NCBI GenBank assembly: GCA_020428115.1 | Contig: JAGQNJ010000014.1 | Span: 1-16,777 of the forward strand | From: Candidatus Saccharimonadota bacterium | Lineage (GTDB): Bacteria; Patescibacteriota; Saccharimonadia; Saccharimonadales; JAGQNJ01 | Direction: 5' to 3' | Length of the DNA: 16,777 nt | Part shown: piece by piece, positions 1 through 8,202 of the stretch | Position numbering within the stretch: position 1 is the stretch's first letter | How the letters are laid out: every line of letters starts with the position of its first letter | Notes under the pieces: generated by a model | The model's input: the letters and a program-made list of their open reading frames with translations, nothing else | Told to the model about the DNA's origin: nothing | Database searches by the model: none | Position numbers and translations under genes: made by a program

Positions 1-185
1 TTCTGTATGTCCTTAGCTGAGTGAACGTTTAGACACACCGCTCGCGTATCATCCACCAGACTGTCGACGATCAATAAGCTCTTCGGCTCGTTTTGCACAA
101 TCAAAAGCTCGCCAATATCTGGTAGCGTATCATCAAACTCCACCTCTATCACAAGGTCTTTAATTGCTTTTACAAAGCCTTTCAT
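1..185 (-). CDS. atpD: F-type ATP synthase subunit beta, N-terminal part (cut by window edge)
   Basis: The frame opens with ATG at 185 and stays open for 61 codons to the window edge. The start MKGFVKAIKDLVIEVEF matches the N-terminal beta-barrel of F1 beta subunits, in which a G-x-V-x-x-I-x-x-x-V-x-V-x-F strand pattern is followed by an LP-x-I segment, here LPDIGELL. The catalytic Walker domain lies outside the window. The ATG overlaps the TGA stop of atpG as ATGA, so the two are probably translationally coupled. Beta carries the catalytic nucleotide sites of F1. The name rests on this short barrel plus position after atpA and atpG; position makes it close to certain. Confidence 0.88.
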   Translation of the reverse strand, partial: MKGFVKAIKDLVIEVEFDDTLPDIGELLIVQNEPKSLLIVDSLVDDTRAVCLNVHSAKDIQ

Positions 186-1036
186 GCGGTTTGCACCTTC
201 CGTAGTCCATTGATTATTTCTTTGAGACGCTCGTCTTTGATACCGCGTTTGGCACGACTATATTCCAAAAATACCCCGTCAAGTGAATCTTTTGCTTTGG
301 TATGGGCAGCGTTCATAGCTCGGAACCGACTTGCATACTGTGCGAGTTTGGACTCAAGAATAACCTGGCTCAGCGCAATATGCAGCATTGAACTCTCAAG
401 ATGGTTAACCACGGCCTGGGTGCTTGGCTCAAAAATATAGGTGGCCTCACTGATTTCATCACCCGTTCGTTTGCTATGCTTGCCTTGTTCTTGCACGGCA
501 GTGCTCAATTCTATACGCTTTACGTCTTGCACTCCAAGCGATACGTATGTCTGATAGAACACGGTGGTGCTGCGGTACTGTTGTACGTCTTTGATAATCG
601 GCGTGACATTTATATCGACGTCACGCGTTGGTAAGCGATAGTACTTCTTGAAATGTACGCCCGAATGAGCCAGCCGTATTGCACCGTGGTGCCCAATTAC
701 AATTATGTCCTGGTGTTTTTCATCGTAATTTTGTAATACCAGACTGATGAGTTTCTCGTCGATATCACCACTAAAGCCACCTTCTGCAGTGATAATAATT
801 ACGAGCTCTTTATTAATAAGTTTGTGACCATCCTCACCACGACCAAACTGAAATGCAGTTCCCTCACGCATTTGTGTATACATATGCCACAGTTCACCAA
901 AAAATGCCTGCGATTGTAGCACCTGTGATTTTATTTGTGCAATACGCAAACTCGCAATGCCCTCAAACACACTGGTTAAGCCCACTAGCACCTGCATGGA
1001 CTGTTCTTTGGCTTGTATTTCCTGAAGACTTCTCAT
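182..1036 (-). CDS. atpG: F-type ATP synthase subunit gamma
   Basis: This 284-residue protein is the central rotor shaft of F1. The N-terminal helix (MRSLQEIQAKEQSM...) and the C-terminal helix (about 220-284, ending in YSRAKRGIKDERLKEIINGL) form the expected coiled-coil pair, and the centre holds the Rossmann-like segment with ITAEGGFSGDIDEKLI, equivalent to the usual ITSDRGLCGGYN. The usual N-terminal motif (I-T-x-A-M-x-M-V-A) is largely lost, so the subunit is divergent. An AAAGAGG ribosome binding site precedes the ATG, only four bases separate it from the atpA stop, and its TGA overlaps the atpD start. Family assignment is firm from the C-terminal helix and operon position. Confidence 0.93.
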   Translation of the reverse strand: MRSLQEIQAKEQSMQVLVGLTSVFEGIASLRIAQIKSQVLQSQAFFGELWHMYTQMREGTAFQFGRGEDGHKLINKELVIIITAEGGFSGDIDEKLISLVLQNYDEKHQDIIVIGHHGAIRLAHSGVHFKKYYRLPTRDVDINVTPIIKDVQQYRSTTVFYQTYVSLGVQDVKRIELSTAVQEQGKHSKRTGDEISEATYIFEPSTQAVVNHLESSMLHIALSQVILESKLAQYASRFRAMNAAHTKAKDSLDGVFLEYSRAKRGIKDERLKEIINGLRKVQTA

Positions 1037-1040
1037 GGGT

Positions 1041-2465
1041 TTACCTCTTTAGCTCCAGTAGACTTTTGGCTTTGAGCTCATCGCGGATTTTGGCAAAATC
1101 ATTGTCGGAGTGTATTTTGGCTGCAAAATCATGCACAGACATTTTAAGCGTTGCCAGATCGAGCACCTGGCCCTCACTCAAACTGAGCACAATATCGAGC
1201 ATTAATTGTTGCTCGATGATTGTAAATAGCTCATTTGGTGATTGGGTCAGCACCTCATACAGTAACTTGCCCGTCTCTAGATCACGCCTGGTAGCCAGTG
1301 CAAGCTCAGAGCCAAAGTGCGAGAACTCCTTGGCCTGGCTATATGCCGCAAGTGCGTAGAGCGTTTTTGCCGCCACATCCTTCTGGCTGGCGGTGTGTCC
1401 GCGACCACCCACACGAGTCACGCTAAGCCCGACGCTGAGCGCAGGTTTGATGCCAGCATGAAATATCTCCATATCTAGTATCCATTGTCCATCAGTAATA
1501 GACATGATATTCGTTGGCAAGTACGCGGTAATATCACCGCCCGCGACGAGCGTTACGGGCAAAGCTGTCAGTGTTTTGTGATTGGATTTGAGTTTGCCAG
1601 CTCGCTCAAGAAGCGATGAGTGCGCATAGAACATGTCACCAGGATAGGAGTCACGCCCTGGACTAATGCCCGATAACAGCGCAATCTCTCTGTGAATATA
1701 CGCATGGCTAGTCAGATCATCGTAGATAATCAGCACGTCCTGGTTGCAGGTCTGCCACAAATACTCTCCAATGGCACAGGCAACATATGGTGCAATATAG
1801 CCGAGTATCGGTGACTCAAACATGGTCGATACAATCACGATTGCATGCTTAAGCGCATCACTTTCTTCTAGTCGTGCAATCAGGGCATCTACATCACTTT
1901 TTCGCTTAGCAATGAGTACATAAATCACGATGGTGTCAGTGTTTTTTTGATTTATTGCGATTTGTGTCGCCAGAGCACTCTTGCCAGATTTGCTATCACC
2001 CATAATTGCGAGACGCTGCCCCTTAACCAGAGGAAACAATGAATCAATAACCGTCACGCCCGTTGGAAGTTGTGTATCAAGCAGCTCCCGCTCGTATATC
2101 TTAGGCGCAGTATTAAACACCGGCCAAGCCGCGTCAGCGGCAATTGCACCTTTGCCATCCAGTGGCGTACCAGTAACGTTGATCACACGGCCAACCAGAT
2201 CTTTGCCGACTTTTGTAACCAGAGCCTGGTGCTGTACGACAGCCACCATACCAACTGTAATAGTTGAAGTGCCAATGTGCAGTACTAGTACATGTTCGTC
2301 AAGGATATGGTGCACGATACCTTTGCTCCCATCTTCAAACATGACCAAGGCGTTGATACTTACTGGCTGCAACCCCTTTACCTTGATTAAAAACCGCGTT
2401 ATGCCAGTGACCTCACCCACTGCCTTACCTGATTTTACGAGTTGCTCGAAATGAACGTTAGCCAT
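1041..2465 (-). CDS. atpA: F-type ATP synthase subunit alpha
   Basis: Alpha forms the non-catalytic nucleotide sites of the F1 hexamer. From the ATG at 2465 the protein has 474 residues, shorter than the usual 500 or so. It has a P-loop at about 156-163 (GDSKSGKS, replacing the usual GDRQTGKT), a Walker B strand (VLIIYDDL), the segment [28 protein letters not shown] at about 268-291, and [12 protein letters not shown] containing the arginine finger at about 351. The start at 2465 was chosen because GGAG stands six bases upstream; the frame continues back to a TTG at 2492 with no such signal. The gene overlaps the end of atpH by eight bases. The shortening is mostly in the C-terminal helical domain. 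Confidence 0.95.
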   Translation of the reverse strand: MANVHFEQLVKSGKAVGEVTGITRFLIKVKGLQPVSINALVMFEDGSKGIVHHILDEHVLVLHIGTSTITVGMVAVVQHQALVTKVGKDLVGRVINVTGTPLDGKGAIAADAAWPVFNTAPKIYERELLDTQLPTGVTVIDSLFPLVKGQRLAIMGDSKSGKSALATQIAINQKNTDTIVIYVLIAKRKSDVDALIARLEESDALKHAIVIVSTMFESPILGYIAPYVACAIGEYLWQTCNQDVLIIYDDLTSHAYIHREIALLSGISPGRDSYPGDMFYAHSSLLERAGKLKSNHKTLTALPVTLVAGGDITAYLPTNIMSITDGQWILDMEIFHAGIKPALSVGLSVTRVGGRGHTASQKDVAAKTLYALAAYSQAKEFSHFGSELALATRRDLETGKLLYEVLTQSPNELFTIIEQQLMLDIVLSLSEGQVLDLATLKMSVHDFAAKIHSDNDFAKIRDELKAKSLLELKR

Positions 2466-2961
2466 GTTTAGCTCCGCTGAACTCTGAGGCAAGCTTCTCG
2501 GTCTGCCCCGTCAGAAACCGACGCAAACTAAGGTCAAAAAACTTGTTAGTTGTCCGTACCATACAACCTGCCGCGATGCTCGGTTGTAAGCCAACTTGTA
2601 GCAGTGTGTCACTGTGAATTTCTTTGCGAAACCACGCAGTAACCTTGGACAAAAAACGTTGGCTCGGTGTAGTGGCAAAACTAATGTGCACCGTAGGAGC
2701 ATGTGCAATGATGTGCTCTAGCCCAGCCTTGAGTATCTTGCGCGACTCTTCTTGTATGAGATTCACGTCATTCTGTTTGGCAAGCTCTTCGAGTAGCTGA
2801 CTCAGCTTTGGCGGGACAACTGCAGATCCAGCAGAGCGAATCTTTGCCTGAGCAAAGAACGTATCGAGTGCGTCGATTTCTTGTATCAGATGCAGGACTT
2901 CTGTTTTTCCGACAACTGCAAGCGGCAATGTAACCTTTGCGGTATTAGACTTAGGCGCCAT
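2458..2961 (-). CDS. atpH: F-type ATP synthase subunit delta (divergent)
   Basis: This 167-residue protein sits between atpF and atpA, where delta belongs, and is close to the family's usual 175-185 residues. Delta joins the peripheral stalk to the top of F1. The C-terminal part (about 110-167) shows the typical pattern of a strand followed by [41 protein letters not shown], comparable to the GG-hydrophobic-x-hydrophobic-R ending of delta in which a last beta hairpin precedes a short helix. The N-terminal helical domain is weakly conserved. It overlaps the end of atpF by 11 bases, with AGAGG upstream of the ATG. Assignment relies on position and C-terminal pattern together. Confidence 0.82.
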   Translation of the reverse strand: MAPKSNTAKVTLPLAVVGKTEVLHLIQEIDALDTFFAQAKIRSAGSAVVPPKLSQLLEELAKQNDVNLIQEESRKILKAGLEHIIAHAPTVHISFATTPSQRFLSKVTAWFRKEIHSDTLLQVGLQPSIAAGCMVRTTNKFFDLSLRRFLTGQTEKLASEFSGAKHG

Positions 2962-3586
2962 GTTCGATATCCTCTAGAATTGCTTTTTTGTTAGCCTCGA
3001 GGTCGCTCATGATGTATTCGAGCTGGTCATCCAGATCAATTTGCGTGCCAATCGCTTCGAGTATGTAATGGTTCACGATTTCGGCCATATTTTTATCAAA
3101 TCGAGCGATATGCCGCGCTCGCTCTTCGGCGATTTCCTTCTGAAGCTGTGTGCTCAAAAGTTGTCGCTGCTGTTCAATTGCTGCCTGCGTTTTCTCGATA
3201 GAATCAATAGCAAGTTGTTTGGCATCAGTAATAGATGTTTCGTACTTGGCAAACTCATCCTGCAAGGTTTTGGTTATTTCTTGCTTCATGAATTCATTCA
3301 GCTGAGAGCTTGTTAGCCGAAGATCCTGCTGTAAAAACATTGCATTGTCACTAATGATTTTCTCAAACAGCAAACGACCTCGATTGCGCAGTTCTTCACG
3401 AAACTGCTGATCGAAGATGTGTTCAATATCTCTCTCGGCGGCAGCCGTGTAAGCCTTGGTTGGGTCTTCGGATTTTGCTTGTTTGGGTTGCTGCTGCAAA
3501 CCACGAAGTAATAATGCGCACCATATAAACGCCAGCAAAACCGCCAGAAGTGAACCAACGATTAACATAAATTGCCAAAGTTCCAC
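2951..3586 (-). CDS. atpF: F-type ATP synthase subunit b (peripheral stalk)
   Basis: The protein has one N-terminal membrane segment (about residues 6-27, rich in L, V, A and W) followed by a long charged helix rich in E, K, Q and A, the architecture of subunit b. From the GTG at 3586 it has 211 residues, longer than the usual 155-170, the extra length lying in the helical region. I chose GTG 3586 because AGAGGTG stands about nine bases upstream; an in-frame GTG at 3598 would have its ribosome binding site directly against the codon, and ATG 3568 is a third option. It heads the operon segment seen here; subunits a and c do not precede it. Confidence 0.87.
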   Translation of the reverse strand: MELWQFMLIVGSLLAVLLAFIWCALLLRGLQQQPKQAKSEDPTKAYTAAAERDIEHIFDQQFREELRNRGRLLFEKIISDNAMFLQQDLRLTSSQLNEFMKQEITKTLQDEFAKYETSITDAKQLAIDSIEKTQAAIEQQRQLLSTQLQKEIAEERARHIARFDKNMAEIVNHYILEAIGTQIDLDDQLEYIMSDLEANKKAILEDIEHGA

Positions 3587-3615
3587 AACTATACCCACCT
3601 CTTCTTGAGTCGCTT

Positions 3616-3660
3616 ATGGTTACTACTGATACTACTATACCGTAAAAACAGTAGTAGTGG
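3616..3660 (-). other. Hairpin-forming TAC/TAG-rich intergenic segment between iscS and atpF
   Basis: Read on the minus strand, ACTACTACTG is followed after a short T-rich loop by CGGTA and TAGTAGT. These can form a ten-base-pair stem with a two-base bulge, and a third complementary copy, CAGTAGTA, follows. There is no run of T after the hairpin, so a simple intrinsic terminator is not supported. It may act as a weak terminator, a processing site or an mRNA leader structure upstream of atpF. What is directly visible is only the repeated complementarity. Confidence 0.4.
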
Positions 3661-3667
3661 AAGAATT

Positions 3668-4813
3668 TTACAGCGCAATTTCCTCGAGTGCGCCAAGCAA
3701 GCGATCGATGTCTTTTTGGGTGGTCTGCCGACCCATCGTTACGCGGATTGTCGAGCGAGCATCTGCATCGGTTAGACCTATGGCGCACAGCACATGAGAA
3801 GGTTCGTCTTTGCTTGCGCTACAAGCTGATCCTGTGGCACACATAATGCCCCGTTCGTCCAACTCCATCACAACTCGTTCGTTATCACTACCAGCAACAG
3901 TAAAGCTAATGTTGTTTGGCAATCGATGTACTTGTGAGCCATTGATTCGCACATGCTTCATAGCACTAAGCTGGCTCATGCAATATTTTTGTAGAGCCGA
4001 GAGTCGCTTAGCCTCCTCCGCTCGCATGCTTTGCGCGATTTGCAGAGCTTTGGCAAAACCAACAATACCAGGTACATTCTCAGTACCGCTTCGCAAACCG
4101 TGCTCTTGGCCCCCACCGAAAATTTGTGGCTGCAACACTATACCCGCCCGCACATACAGAGCGCCGATCTGTTTTGGACCGTAGATTTTACCCCCATTGA
4201 GGCTCATCATATCAACCCCAAGCCGCGCTACCTGTGTATCCAGATAATTCGTCGCCTGACAGGCATCAGTGTGTAGATACAGCGGCATGCTATTGCCTGC
4301 CTGTTGCCGTTGCTTGCGCACATTCTGTATTAGTGCCGCTATTTCACGTATCGGCTGGACGGTACCGATCTCGTTGTTGGCGTACATGATGCTGACAAGT
4401 ACAGTCGTGTCCGTGATCGCACTCCGCAATTTTGGGAGCGACACGATACCCTTGTTGTCGACGGCAATTTCCTTATGCTCATATTGCTTGGCCATTTGCC
4501 GAACCGAATCGTGCTCAATTGCACTTATAAGCATTGTGCCGCCAGGGTATTGATGCATAACCCCACTGATCGCAAGATTATTTGATTCCGTCCCGCCACT
4601 TGTAAAGGTAATTTCTGATGGTCGCGCCCCAATGCCACGGGCAACCATAGCGCGTGCAGAGTCAATAGCACTGTGCACTTGTTTTGAGCGCAAATAAAGT
4701 GCCGATGGATTATAAAAATCGCCTGTCATATAGGGCAACATTGCATCCAGAACTCTCTTATCCATTGGAGTTGCTGCTGCGTAGTCTAGATATACTGCTG
4801 ACTGATCAGCCAC
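3668..4813 (-). CDS. iscS: Cysteine desulfurase, IscS/NifS class V aminotransferase family
   Basis: This PLP enzyme removes sulfur from cysteine as a protein persulfide for Fe-S clusters and tRNA thiolation. Counting from GTG 4813 (381 residues): YLDYAAATP at the N-terminus, SGGTESNN near 73-79, IEHDSVRQ with the PLP-stacking histidine near 101, YANNEIGT, HTDACQA with the PLP-binding aspartate near 183, the Schiff-base lysine near 209 in LNGGKIYGPK, RSGTENVPG, and the sulfur-accepting cysteine near 331 in GSACSASKDEPSHVL. The long Cys loop is of IscS type. The histidine that usually precedes the lysine is glycine here. The GTG at 4813 has AGGTGG five bases upstream; GTG 4822 is possible but too close to the signal. 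It follows two small unknown genes closely. Confidence 0.92.
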   Translation of the reverse strand: MADQSAVYLDYAAATPMDKRVLDAMLPYMTGDFYNPSALYLRSKQVHSAIDSARAMVARGIGARPSEITFTSGGTESNNLAISGVMHQYPGGTMLISAIEHDSVRQMAKQYEHKEIAVDNKGIVSLPKLRSAITDTTVLVSIMYANNEIGTVQPIREIAALIQNVRKQRQQAGNSMPLYLHTDACQATNYLDTQVARLGVDMMSLNGGKIYGPKQIGALYVRAGIVLQPQIFGGGQEHGLRSGTENVPGIVGFAKALQIAQSMRAEEAKRLSALQKYCMSQLSAMKHVRINGSQVHRLPNNISFTVAGSDNERVVMELDERGIMCATGSACSASKDEPSHVLCAIGLTDADARSTIRVTMGRQTTQKDIDRLLGALEEIAL

Positions 4814-4826
4814 GGGAACCACCTAC

Positions 4827-5201
4827 CTATATAATGTTTGCGTACAGTTCTTGGTTGACCTTCTGCTGATAGGCCCTGACAGCTTCGAGCAAATTTCGAG
4901 CTTCTTCTTGTTCAAGCGCCTGGTAATGACCACCATTTTGTGACTTGAGTATGCCGTTGCCAGGTCGCACATCATAACGTGTAGTAACGACCTTGCGCTG
5001 GCCTTGTGCATCAACCCATTCCTCATGCCAAACCCAAGTATGCTCATCAAGACAAAAGAATTCTCGGCGGCGGCTTTTTTCTACCTTACCAAACAATTGG
5101 CCACCGATTTTTGCTTCGTGTCGTATGATGTTACGATACAACTGTGCGCTTCGCTGTTCTTGTTTCTGTGCAGTAAGGGTATTAAGCAGCTTCTGGAACA
5201 T
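4827..5201 (-). CDS. Conserved-looking hypothetical protein, 124 residues
   Basis: I do not recognise a family. The protein starts MFQKLLNTLTAQKQEQRSAQ and is polar with no membrane segment. Its centre looks like a small beta-rich domain (KIGGQLFGKV, REFFCLDEHTWVWHEEWVD, RKVVTTRYDVRPGNGIL), and the C-terminus is a helix rich in E, Q and A. The ATG at 5201 has AGGAG nine bases upstream. It overlaps the preceding small gene by 20 bases in another frame and ends only a few bases before iscS, so it is probably co-transcribed with it. Real coding is supported by that signal, by operon packing and by normal codon use; function is unknown. Confidence 0.72.
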   Translation of the reverse strand: MFQKLLNTLTAQKQEQRSAQLYRNIIRHEAKIGGQLFGKVEKSRRREFFCLDEHTWVWHEEWVDAQGQRKVVTTRYDVRPGNGILKSQNGGHYQALEQEEARNLLEAVRAYQQKVNQELYANII

Positions 5202-5421
5202 CAGTCACCTCTCCTACAAACCCAGCTTTACTAGCGAGCTCAATCACTGCCGCAACATGATCCTCGCTTAGTGATTGCGCCTGGGCAACATCCTGGTCTA
5301 CATGTCGCTCAAGCTCATGAATAATCAGCTCTGCACTATGGTTCATCTGGTGTGCACGAGCAGAAACCTCTGGAGGTATGTTTGCTTTTTCTGGACTGGT
5401 ATCGTCATATGCGTACTGCAT
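5182..5421 (-). CDS. Small acidic hypothetical protein, 79 residues
   Basis: This is a predicted helical, acidic protein (MQYAYDDTSPEKANIPPEV at the start, then HQMNHSAELIIHELERHVDQDVAQAQSL). I recognise no family, and it has no membrane segment or cysteine. It lies 14 bases after the tatD stop and overlaps the next gene by 20 bases. AGAGG stands about 11 bases before the ATG, a little far. The residue pattern resembles a small helical adaptor or regulator, but that is only an impression. Its place between tatD and iscS suggests a shared transcript. Confidence 0.62.
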   Translation of the reverse strand: MQYAYDDTSPEKANIPPEVSARAHQMNHSAELIIHELERHVDQDVAQAQSLSEDHVAAVIELASKAGFVGEVTDVPEAA

Positions 5422-5435
5422 GTATGGTGTTGCCT

Positions 5436-6242
5436 CTATTTAATACTAAAAAGTTGCTTGGCATTTTGTGTGGTTGCAGTGGCGATTTCGGCGAGGGTTT
5501 CACCCCTGATATCAGCCAAAAACTCCGCTGTCACACGTGCATGCTTAGGCTGGCAGATTGTACCACGAAATGGTACAGGGGTCAAGAAGGGAGCGTCCGT
5601 TTCGAGCAATAATCGTTCTAGGGGAACCTGTTTGGCCATTGCTAGCTGCTTGGCGTCTTTAGTAAATGTCATAATACCGTTGAGACCTATATAGAGCCCT
5701 TTTTGCAGGCATTTGTCAAGAATGCTACTATCTGCCGTAAAGCTATGCACGACGCCTCTGACACCCTCAAAATCGCTGAGAATGGCAAAAAAGTCATCAA
5801 ATGCCTCACGCACATGAAAAATCAGTGGCAAATCGTGCTCTTGGGCAACGGATAACTGGAATCGCAACAACTGCTGCTGATCAGTTTTGGACGAGTGATT
5901 GTAGTAGTAATCGAGGCCACACTCACCAATTGCCACTACCTTTGGTTTGCTGGCCAATTGGATAAATTTTTCTAGTGGAGCATTATGCTTCGGTGCAGCA
6001 CTTGGAGAGGACGATATATCGCCCACATAATGCTTAGCCTCATGTGGATGCAAACCAATTGATGCCCAAATATTGTCGTATTTTGCAGCAAATGCAACAG
6101 CAGCCTCGCTATCTTCAAGTCGACACCCTACGCACAGTAGGCGTGTAACCCCGTCTGCTTTGGCAGCCTTAATCACCTCGTCTGGATCCAGCTTATAATC
6201 TGCAAACTGAATATGGCAGTGCGTATCAACAAGTTCAATCAC
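5436..6242 (-). CDS. tatD: TatD-family metal-dependent deoxyribonuclease
   Basis: TatD enzymes are TIM-barrel, metal-dependent DNases with 3'-5' exonuclease activity, cytoplasmic and linked to DNA repair. The 268 residues match the family length, and all expected metal ligands are visible: H8 and H10 in DTHCHIQF, E107 in GECGLDYY, H143 in IFHVREAF, H166 in VVHSFT and D216 in LLLETDAPFL. The start is GTG at 6242. No ribosome binding site precedes it; instead TACAAT ends six bases before the GTG, so the mRNA may begin at the start codon. The gene follows metG by 48 bases, a common pairing in bacteria (MetRS then TatD). Confidence 0.94.
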   Translation of the reverse strand: MIELVDTHCHIQFADYKLDPDEVIKAAKADGVTRLLCVGCRLEDSEAAVAFAAKYDNIWASIGLHPHEAKHYVGDISSSPSAAPKHNAPLEKFIQLASKPKVVAIGECGLDYYYNHSSKTDQQQLLRFQLSVAQEHDLPLIFHVREAFDDFFAILSDFEGVRGVVHSFTADSSILDKCLQKGLYIGLNGIMTFTKDAKQLAMAKQVPLERLLLETDAPFLTPVPFRGTICQPKHARVTAEFLADIRGETLAEIATATTQNAKQLFSIK

Positions 6243-6248
6243 CCGTAT

Positions 6249-6254
6249 ATTGTA
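6249..6254 (-). promoter_or_regulatory. -10 box for leaderless tatD
   Basis: TACAAT on the minus strand matches the -10 consensus at five of six positions and ends six bases before the tatD GTG, placing transcription start at the first base of the codon. No convincing -35 box is seen at 16-18 bases distance. The promoter is inferred from the position and the lack of a ribosome binding site. Confidence 0.45.
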
Positions 6255-6290
6255 CCGTCTTTATATCAGTTAAGACACACTGAAGCTGGT

Positions 6291-7733
6291 CTAGTTCGTG
6301 GTCTCTTCGTGTTTAGGGAAGAGAGTTCCCTCGGCAGGGCGTACTACACCCTCCTGGAACATGTGCCTGATCTTGACCGCCGTCTGGGGCATGAACGGCT
6401 CCAGTAGGTCTGCAATTTCTAGCAAACAGCTCACCTGGTACGCGAGTACCTCCCGCAAATGAGTCTCATCCTTATCCTTGGCAATAGCCCACGGCTTCTG
6501 CTCTTCGATGTACTGGTTGAGTCCGCGGACTCGCTCCCAAACCTCGTCGAGCGCTCGGTCAAACTTGCACGCTTCGATCGCTTTGGTGTATGCATCCGTA
6601 TCATGGTGTGGTTCAGGAATATCACCGATGATACCGCCCTGGTATTTTTGGATCATTGCAATCGTACGCTGCACGGCGTTGCCAAGCTCGTTGGCAAGCT
6701 CGTTGTTGTATGCCTCGGCTAATTTATCCCAGCTAAAGTTACCATCCTCATAACTTGGTATGTGTCTCAGGAAATAATACCGGAACACATCCGGCGAATA
6801 TTTGGCCAGTACTTCATCTGGGGTAATAGAATTGCCAAGTGATTTGCTCATCTTTTTGTCATCGACAGTAATGTGCCCATGCACAAACAATGTTTTTGGC
6901 AATGGCAAGCCAAGCCCAAGCAACATGCCCGGCCAGATTGCTGCATGGAACCGCAAAATATCCTTGCCGATAACTTGAACGTTGGCAGGCCAAAATTTCT
7001 TAAAGTCCTCATGCTCGGGATACCCCAAAACGGTAATATAGTTCATGAGCGCCTCAAACCAGACGTACATAACCTGGCTATCATCACCCGGTACCGGAAT
7101 CCCCCACGATATTTTATCCTTTGGTCGAGAAATACTAATATCCTCGAGCTTGTCGCCAATAATATTAAGAATCTCGTGTTTGCGCGTGGTCGGCACTATG
7201 TGAAAACTTCCATCTGTGATGGCCTTTTTGATCTTGTCGGTATAAGCACTGAGTTTAAAGAAATAGTTGTCTTCTTTGAGCTTTTCGTACGGCCTATTGT
7301 GATCGGGGCATGTGCCACCCTTCTCCTTGACCACCGCCTCAGGAACAAACGTCTCGCAACCCGTACAATACCAGCCTTCATAGCTCGCCTTGTATATGTC
7401 CTTCTCGAGTGCTTTCCAGATTATCTGCGCCCGCTGCTCGTGGCCCGGATCGGTCGTACGCACAAAGCGATCATTGCTAATATCGAGCTTCTTCTGCAGG
7501 TCACGGAACTTCTGGCTCATTTGATCACAAAACGCCTGGGGTGTCATGCCCAGTTCCTTGGCCTTTTCGGCTATTTTGCCACCATGCTCATCTGTTCCAG
7601 TACTAAAAATTGTTGGCGTTTTCTCCGCGCGGGCATAGCGAGCCAGCACATCTGCCATAATAAATTCCAGTGCATGCCCCAGGTGTGGGTCGCCATTAAC
7701 ATAGGGAATAGAGGTGGTCACATAATAGTTCAT
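6291..7733 (-). CDS. metG: Methionyl-tRNA synthetase
   Basis: This class I synthetase charges tRNA-Met and initiator tRNA in the cytoplasm. The 480-residue protein carries the HIGH signature as HLGH at 17-20 in SIPYVNGDPHLGHALEF, TGTDEHGGKI, a single zinc knuckle with C123, C126, C142 and H145, WFEALMNYI, and KMSKS at 294-298 followed by LGN. The anticodon-binding helical domain follows and the protein ends after it, so the C-terminal EMAP-like tRNA-binding domain of many MetRS is absent. AGGA stands nine bases before the ATG. It lies 26 bases after the HIT gene and upstream of tatD. Confidence 0.97.
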   Translation of the reverse strand: MNYYVTTSIPYVNGDPHLGHALEFIMADVLARYARAEKTPTIFSTGTDEHGGKIAEKAKELGMTPQAFCDQMSQKFRDLQKKLDISNDRFVRTTDPGHEQRAQIIWKALEKDIYKASYEGWYCTGCETFVPEAVVKEKGGTCPDHNRPYEKLKEDNYFFKLSAYTDKIKKAITDGSFHIVPTTRKHEILNIIGDKLEDISISRPKDKISWGIPVPGDDSQVMYVWFEALMNYITVLGYPEHEDFKKFWPANVQVIGKDILRFHAAIWPGMLLGLGLPLPKTLFVHGHITVDDKKMSKSLGNSITPDEVLAKYSPDVFRYYFLRHIPSYEDGNFSWDKLAEAYNNELANELGNAVQRTIAMIQKYQGGIIGDIPEPHHDTDAYTKAIEACKFDRALDEVWERVRGLNQYIEEQKPWAIAKDKDETHLREVLAYQVSCLLEIADLLEPFMPQTAVKIRHMFQEGVVRPAEGTLFPKHEETTN

Positions 7734-7759
7734 ACCTATCTATCCTAGCGTAAAGTGGC

Positions 7760-8188
7760 TTACGAGTGAAACAGTTTTAATATACGGGTACGTTCTTCTG
7801 GAGTTAGCTCTGCAAAAATCTCTTTCTCAAACCGCATAGATTCTCGATACAACTCGTCCTCGTTGGTTCGTGGCAAAACATGGAAATGCACGTGATCGAC
7901 CTTTAGCCTGTTTTGTGCAATAAATGGCCGATAATTCTGTCGCACATCGCAACCAGTCGCTATAGAGTCTAGAAGCCGAGTACGGGCATAGTTCACCGCC
8001 TCAAAGACCGCAAGAATCTCCTCATTACTCAATTCCCACGGCTCTTCGATATGCCGATTTGGGATCACCAAAGTATGGCCAGGCATGAGACGCGGATTAG
8101 ACAGAATGGTAGTCACCAACTTATCTTTGCGAATTACTCGTGTCTTCTCATGGTCAATTTCACAAAAGGGGCACTTCGGCTTCTCCAT
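7760..8188 (-). CDS. HIT-family nucleotide hydrolase/transferase
   Basis: The 142-residue protein has the histidine triad HVHFHVLPR near the C-terminus (about 109-117), an N-terminal CPFC pair that binds zinc in many HIT proteins, and the family core PRLMPGHTLVIPNRHI. HIT enzymes hydrolyse or transfer nucleotides from compounds such as AMP-lysine, Ap4A or other nucleoside phosphoramidates; the exact substrate cannot be read from sequence. The start ATG has no ribosome binding site and follows a TATACT box by six bases. It sits 14 bases after the pyrE-like stop and just upstream of metG. Confidence 0.92.
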   Translation of the reverse strand: MEKPKCPFCEIDHEKTRVIRKDKLVTTILSNPRLMPGHTLVIPNRHIEEPWELSNEEILAVFEAVNYARTRLLDSIATGCDVRQNYRPFIAQNRLKVDHVHFHVLPRTNEDELYRESMRFEKEIFAELTPEERTRILKLFHS

Positions 8189-8194
8189 ACACTC

Positions 8195-8200
8195 AGTATA
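8195..8200 (-). promoter_or_regulatory. -10 box for leaderless HIT gene
   Basis: TATACT (five of six consensus positions) lies in the 14-base gap after the pyrE-like gene and ends six bases before the HIT start codon. Transcription would begin at the A of the ATG. The -35 region is poor. It would give metG and tatD a source of transcript independent of pyrFE. Confidence 0.45.
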
Positions 8201-8202
8201 GC

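Noticed and set aside
210..1359. Open frames on the plus strand across atpG and atpA
   Set aside because: They lie opposite well-identified genes, have no ribosome binding site or known motif, and are rich in Ser and Cys as expected for antisense frames.
2465..2492. Upstream TTG start for atpA at 2492
   Set aside because: The ATG at 2465 has GGAG at six bases and matches the usual N-terminus; the TTG has no signal and lengthens the overlap with atpH.
6873..7748. A 291-codon plus-strand frame opposite metG
   Set aside because: It is the antisense of a clear MetRS with catalytic motifs; its translation has no domain signature.
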